A stretch of 56,054 nt of DNA from an uncultured Bacteroidales bacterium (GTDB lineage: Bacteria; Bacteroidota; Bacteroidia; Bacteroidales; UBA932): assembly GCA_905233655.1 (NCBI GenBank), contig CAJOCS010000009.1, positions 1 through 56,054 on the forward strand, given 5' to 3'. This document shows, in pieces, positions 54,963-56,054 of the stretch. A program made the position numbers and the translations under genes. Below the pieces are notes generated by a model. The model ran no database searches. It was given only the letters and a program-made list of their open reading frames with translations, and was not told the origin of the DNA. How positions within the stretch are numbered: the stretch's first letter is position 1; the number at the start of each line of letters is the position of its first letter.

Positions 54963-55694
54963 CTACAGTTCATCAATAAACGTGCCTGAGGGAGAGTCGG
55001 CAAGGTCTGCGTCCAGATGCCGTTTCATGCGGCTGCGGGCCCATTTCACCATCCAGAAGCAGAACAGCAGGATGGCTATGGTAACAACGCCGCCAAGGCC
55101 CTCGTCAACCTCGGAGAGCATGGCGACGGTGTCGTATGCCCCGTGTGCGAGTACAGGATAGAGCCACATCTTAAGCTTGGCTCCCGGGGCTTTGTAGGCG
55201 TCGAAATGGCCGAGGGAGAAATAGTATCCCATGATGACCGCGAAGCCGAAATGCCCGGGGATTGCGGTGAGTGAGCGGCCGATGCCGGTGGTAACCCAGT
55301 CGGAACCGGAAGCGAAAAGGTATTCGATGTTCTCGAAAGCCGCGAAGCCCATGCCGATGCACACGGCATAGACTATTCCGTCCATTCTCTCGTCGAAATG
55401 GGGATTCTTCCTAAGAAGCAGCATCAGGCAGATAAGCTTCGCTGTCTCCTCCGGAATTGCGGCGCCGAAAAAGGCCGTCCTCAAAGCGTCTTCAACCGTC
55501 TGGATGCTGTCCGGGAAAAGGCCGAAGGTCATTGCAGGGACCGAGAAGAGGAAGGACACGAAAACCGAAAGGCAGCCATACAGGAAGCCTTTTACAAGCC
55601 ACCGTCCGGGTTCACGCTGCGCTTTGTCCTGCTGTACCACATACATCAGCAGAATCAGGGCGGGCAGCACCGCAAGGGCAATTACTCTAAGCAT
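54963..55694 (-). CDS. PrsW-family intramembrane metalloprotease
   Basis: A 243-residue membrane protein with about seven hydrophobic segments. The three active-site motifs of PrsW-type glutamic/metallo-CAAX relatives are present: PEETAK (Glu82, Glu83), FENIEY (120-125) and the HGAYD motif near residue 196, with a first histidine in PGHFGF. PrsW in Bacillus cuts an anti-sigma factor; targets here are unknown. It lies between trmO (eight-base overlap) and the small exported protein gene (six-base gap). Confidence 0.88.
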   Translation of the reverse strand: MLRVIALAVLPALILLMYVVQQDKAQREPGRWLVKGFLYGCLSVFVSFLFSVPAMTFGLFPDSIQTVEDALRTAFFGAAIPEETAKLICLMLLLRKNPHFDERMDGIVYAVCIGMGFAAFENIEYLFASGSDWVTTGIGRSLTAIPGHFGFAVIMGYYFSLGHFDAYKAPGAKLKMWLYPVLAHGAYDTVAMLSEVDEGLGGVVTIAILLFCFWMVKWARSRMKRHLDADLADSPSGTFIDEL

Positions 55695-56054
55695 ATTCAG
55701 TTACGTGCAGTATACCGTCTCTAACATAAAAGCGGACTTCCTTTCCGCCGAAGGGGAAGCCGTACAGTTTGTCGCTGCCGCTCTGTACAGCCGGTCTGGG
55801 ATCCAGCGAGAGCACCTCTTCAAGGGCCTTTCTCTCCCCTTCCTGAAGCTTGAGGGAAGGCTCGAAAACCACCTCCAGACTCTTCCGCGGGGCTTCGGAG
55901 GCGTAGGCTGACGGGGCGTCGGGGAAACTGTCGGCATAGGGTACATACGGCTTTATGTCGTATATCGGCGTTCCGTCCATTAGGTCGGCCCCGCCTACGA
56001 CGAGTCCGTTGGCACCTACTTCCAGAAGCTCCACGCACGAGAGCCCCAGCGGGT
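55687..56054 (-). CDS. trmO: tRNA (t6A37) N6-methyltransferase TrmO, C-terminal part (partial)
   Basis: The gene enters from the right edge, so its N-terminus is outside. The visible part carries PLGLSCVELLEV, then DLMDGTPIYDIKPYVPYADSFPDA, the conserved end of the TsaA-like beta-barrel of TrmO, which methylates N6-threonylcarbamoyladenosine in tRNA-Thr with SAM. A C-terminal region of about 90 residues follows (LKLQEGERKALEEVLSLDPRPAVQ), as in E. coli TrmO. Its stop overlaps the prsW-like start by eight bases. Confidence 0.9.
   Translation of the reverse strand, partial: PLGLSCVELLEVGANGLVVGGADLMDGTPIYDIKPYVPYADSFPDAPSAYASEAPRKSLEVVFEPSLKLQEGERKALEEVLSLDPRPAVQSGSDKLYGFPFGGKEVRFYVRDGILHVTEYA

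Overview
The window reads as a chromosomal segment of a Bacteroidales bacterium (phylum Bacteroidota), probably a gut- or rumen-type lineage with fairly GC-rich genes and AT-rich gaps. This rests on family content: a TonB-dependent receptor with DUF4249 partner, TamL-type outer-membrane lipoprotein, BACON-domain lipoprotein, DUF5723, DUF5686, DUF2490, DUF5715 and DUF2807 proteins, SDR-type threonine dehydrogenase with Kbl, PPi-dependent phosphofructokinase, and GlsB/GlsA-like glycine-lipid acyltransferases. It also rests on many Bacteroidota-type -7 boxes (TAnnTTTG) upstream of genes in place of clear Shine-Dalgarno sites. I see no tRNA, rRNA, CRISPR array, insertion sequence or prophage; it looks like core chromosome.

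Layout. 1-3.3 kb (minus): ligA, a YihY-type membrane protein and the start of a RelA/SpoT homologue. 3.4-6.1 kb (plus): PPi-phosphofructokinase translationally coupled to an alpha-amylase-family enzyme. 6.1-9.0 kb (minus): tamL and a TrmH-family rRNA/tRNA methyltransferase that carries a frameshift, divergent from an arginine-decarboxylase-like gene (9.0-10.4 kb). 10.5-16.6 kb (minus): a small conserved-looking protein, a large lipoprotein, a DUF5723 protein, a GNAT-like protein and rarA. 16.8-22.0 kb: an RlmD-type methyltransferase convergent with a secreted M6 metalloprotease (frameshifted near its C-terminus) and its upstream BACON lipoprotein. 22.1-26.4 kb: Ca/Na antiporter and MscS channel convergent with queA and a PlsC-like acyltransferase. 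26.4-29.2 kb: a repeat-bearing intergenic region, an XRE regulator, a degenerate dihydroorotate-dehydrogenase-like protein and cinA. 29.3-37.3 kb (minus): a long run valS, thioesterase, tatA, tatC, ABC-F ATPase, DUF2807 protein, M19 dipeptidase. 37.4-38.9 kb (plus): DUF3467, KdsC-like phosphatase, Maf. 38.9-39.0 kb: a likely stand-alone small RNA with a textbook promoter and terminator. 39.2-41.5 kb: divergent tdh and kbl, giving threonine to glycine. 41.6-45.5 kb: gtrA, then a lipid cluster with GlsB-like N-acyltransferase, DUF5715 protein, CDP-alcohol phosphatidyltransferase and GlsA-like O-acyltransferase. 45.5-48.8 kb: a DUF5686 outer-membrane protein broken by a 14-bp tandem duplication, and an AraC regulator. 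48.8-56.1 kb (minus): a tight eight-gene run trmO (partial), prsW-like, small secreted protein, VTC-domain protein, DUF4956 membrane protein, DUF2490 protein, TonB-dependent receptor, DUF4249 lipoprotein.

The strongest candidates for something undescribed are: (a) the VTC-DUF4956-DUF2490-TonB receptor-DUF4249 operon, which could couple a polyphosphate-like polymerase to an outer-membrane transport step; (b) the lipid cluster in which a CDP-alcohol phosphatidyltransferase is translationally coupled to the GlsA-like acyltransferase, suggesting a phosphatidyl-modified glycine lipid; and (c) the small RNA at 38.9-39.0 kb. Three genes are interrupted: two by an apparent single-base loss in a four-base G/C run (which may be consensus errors) and one by a clean 14-bp duplication.
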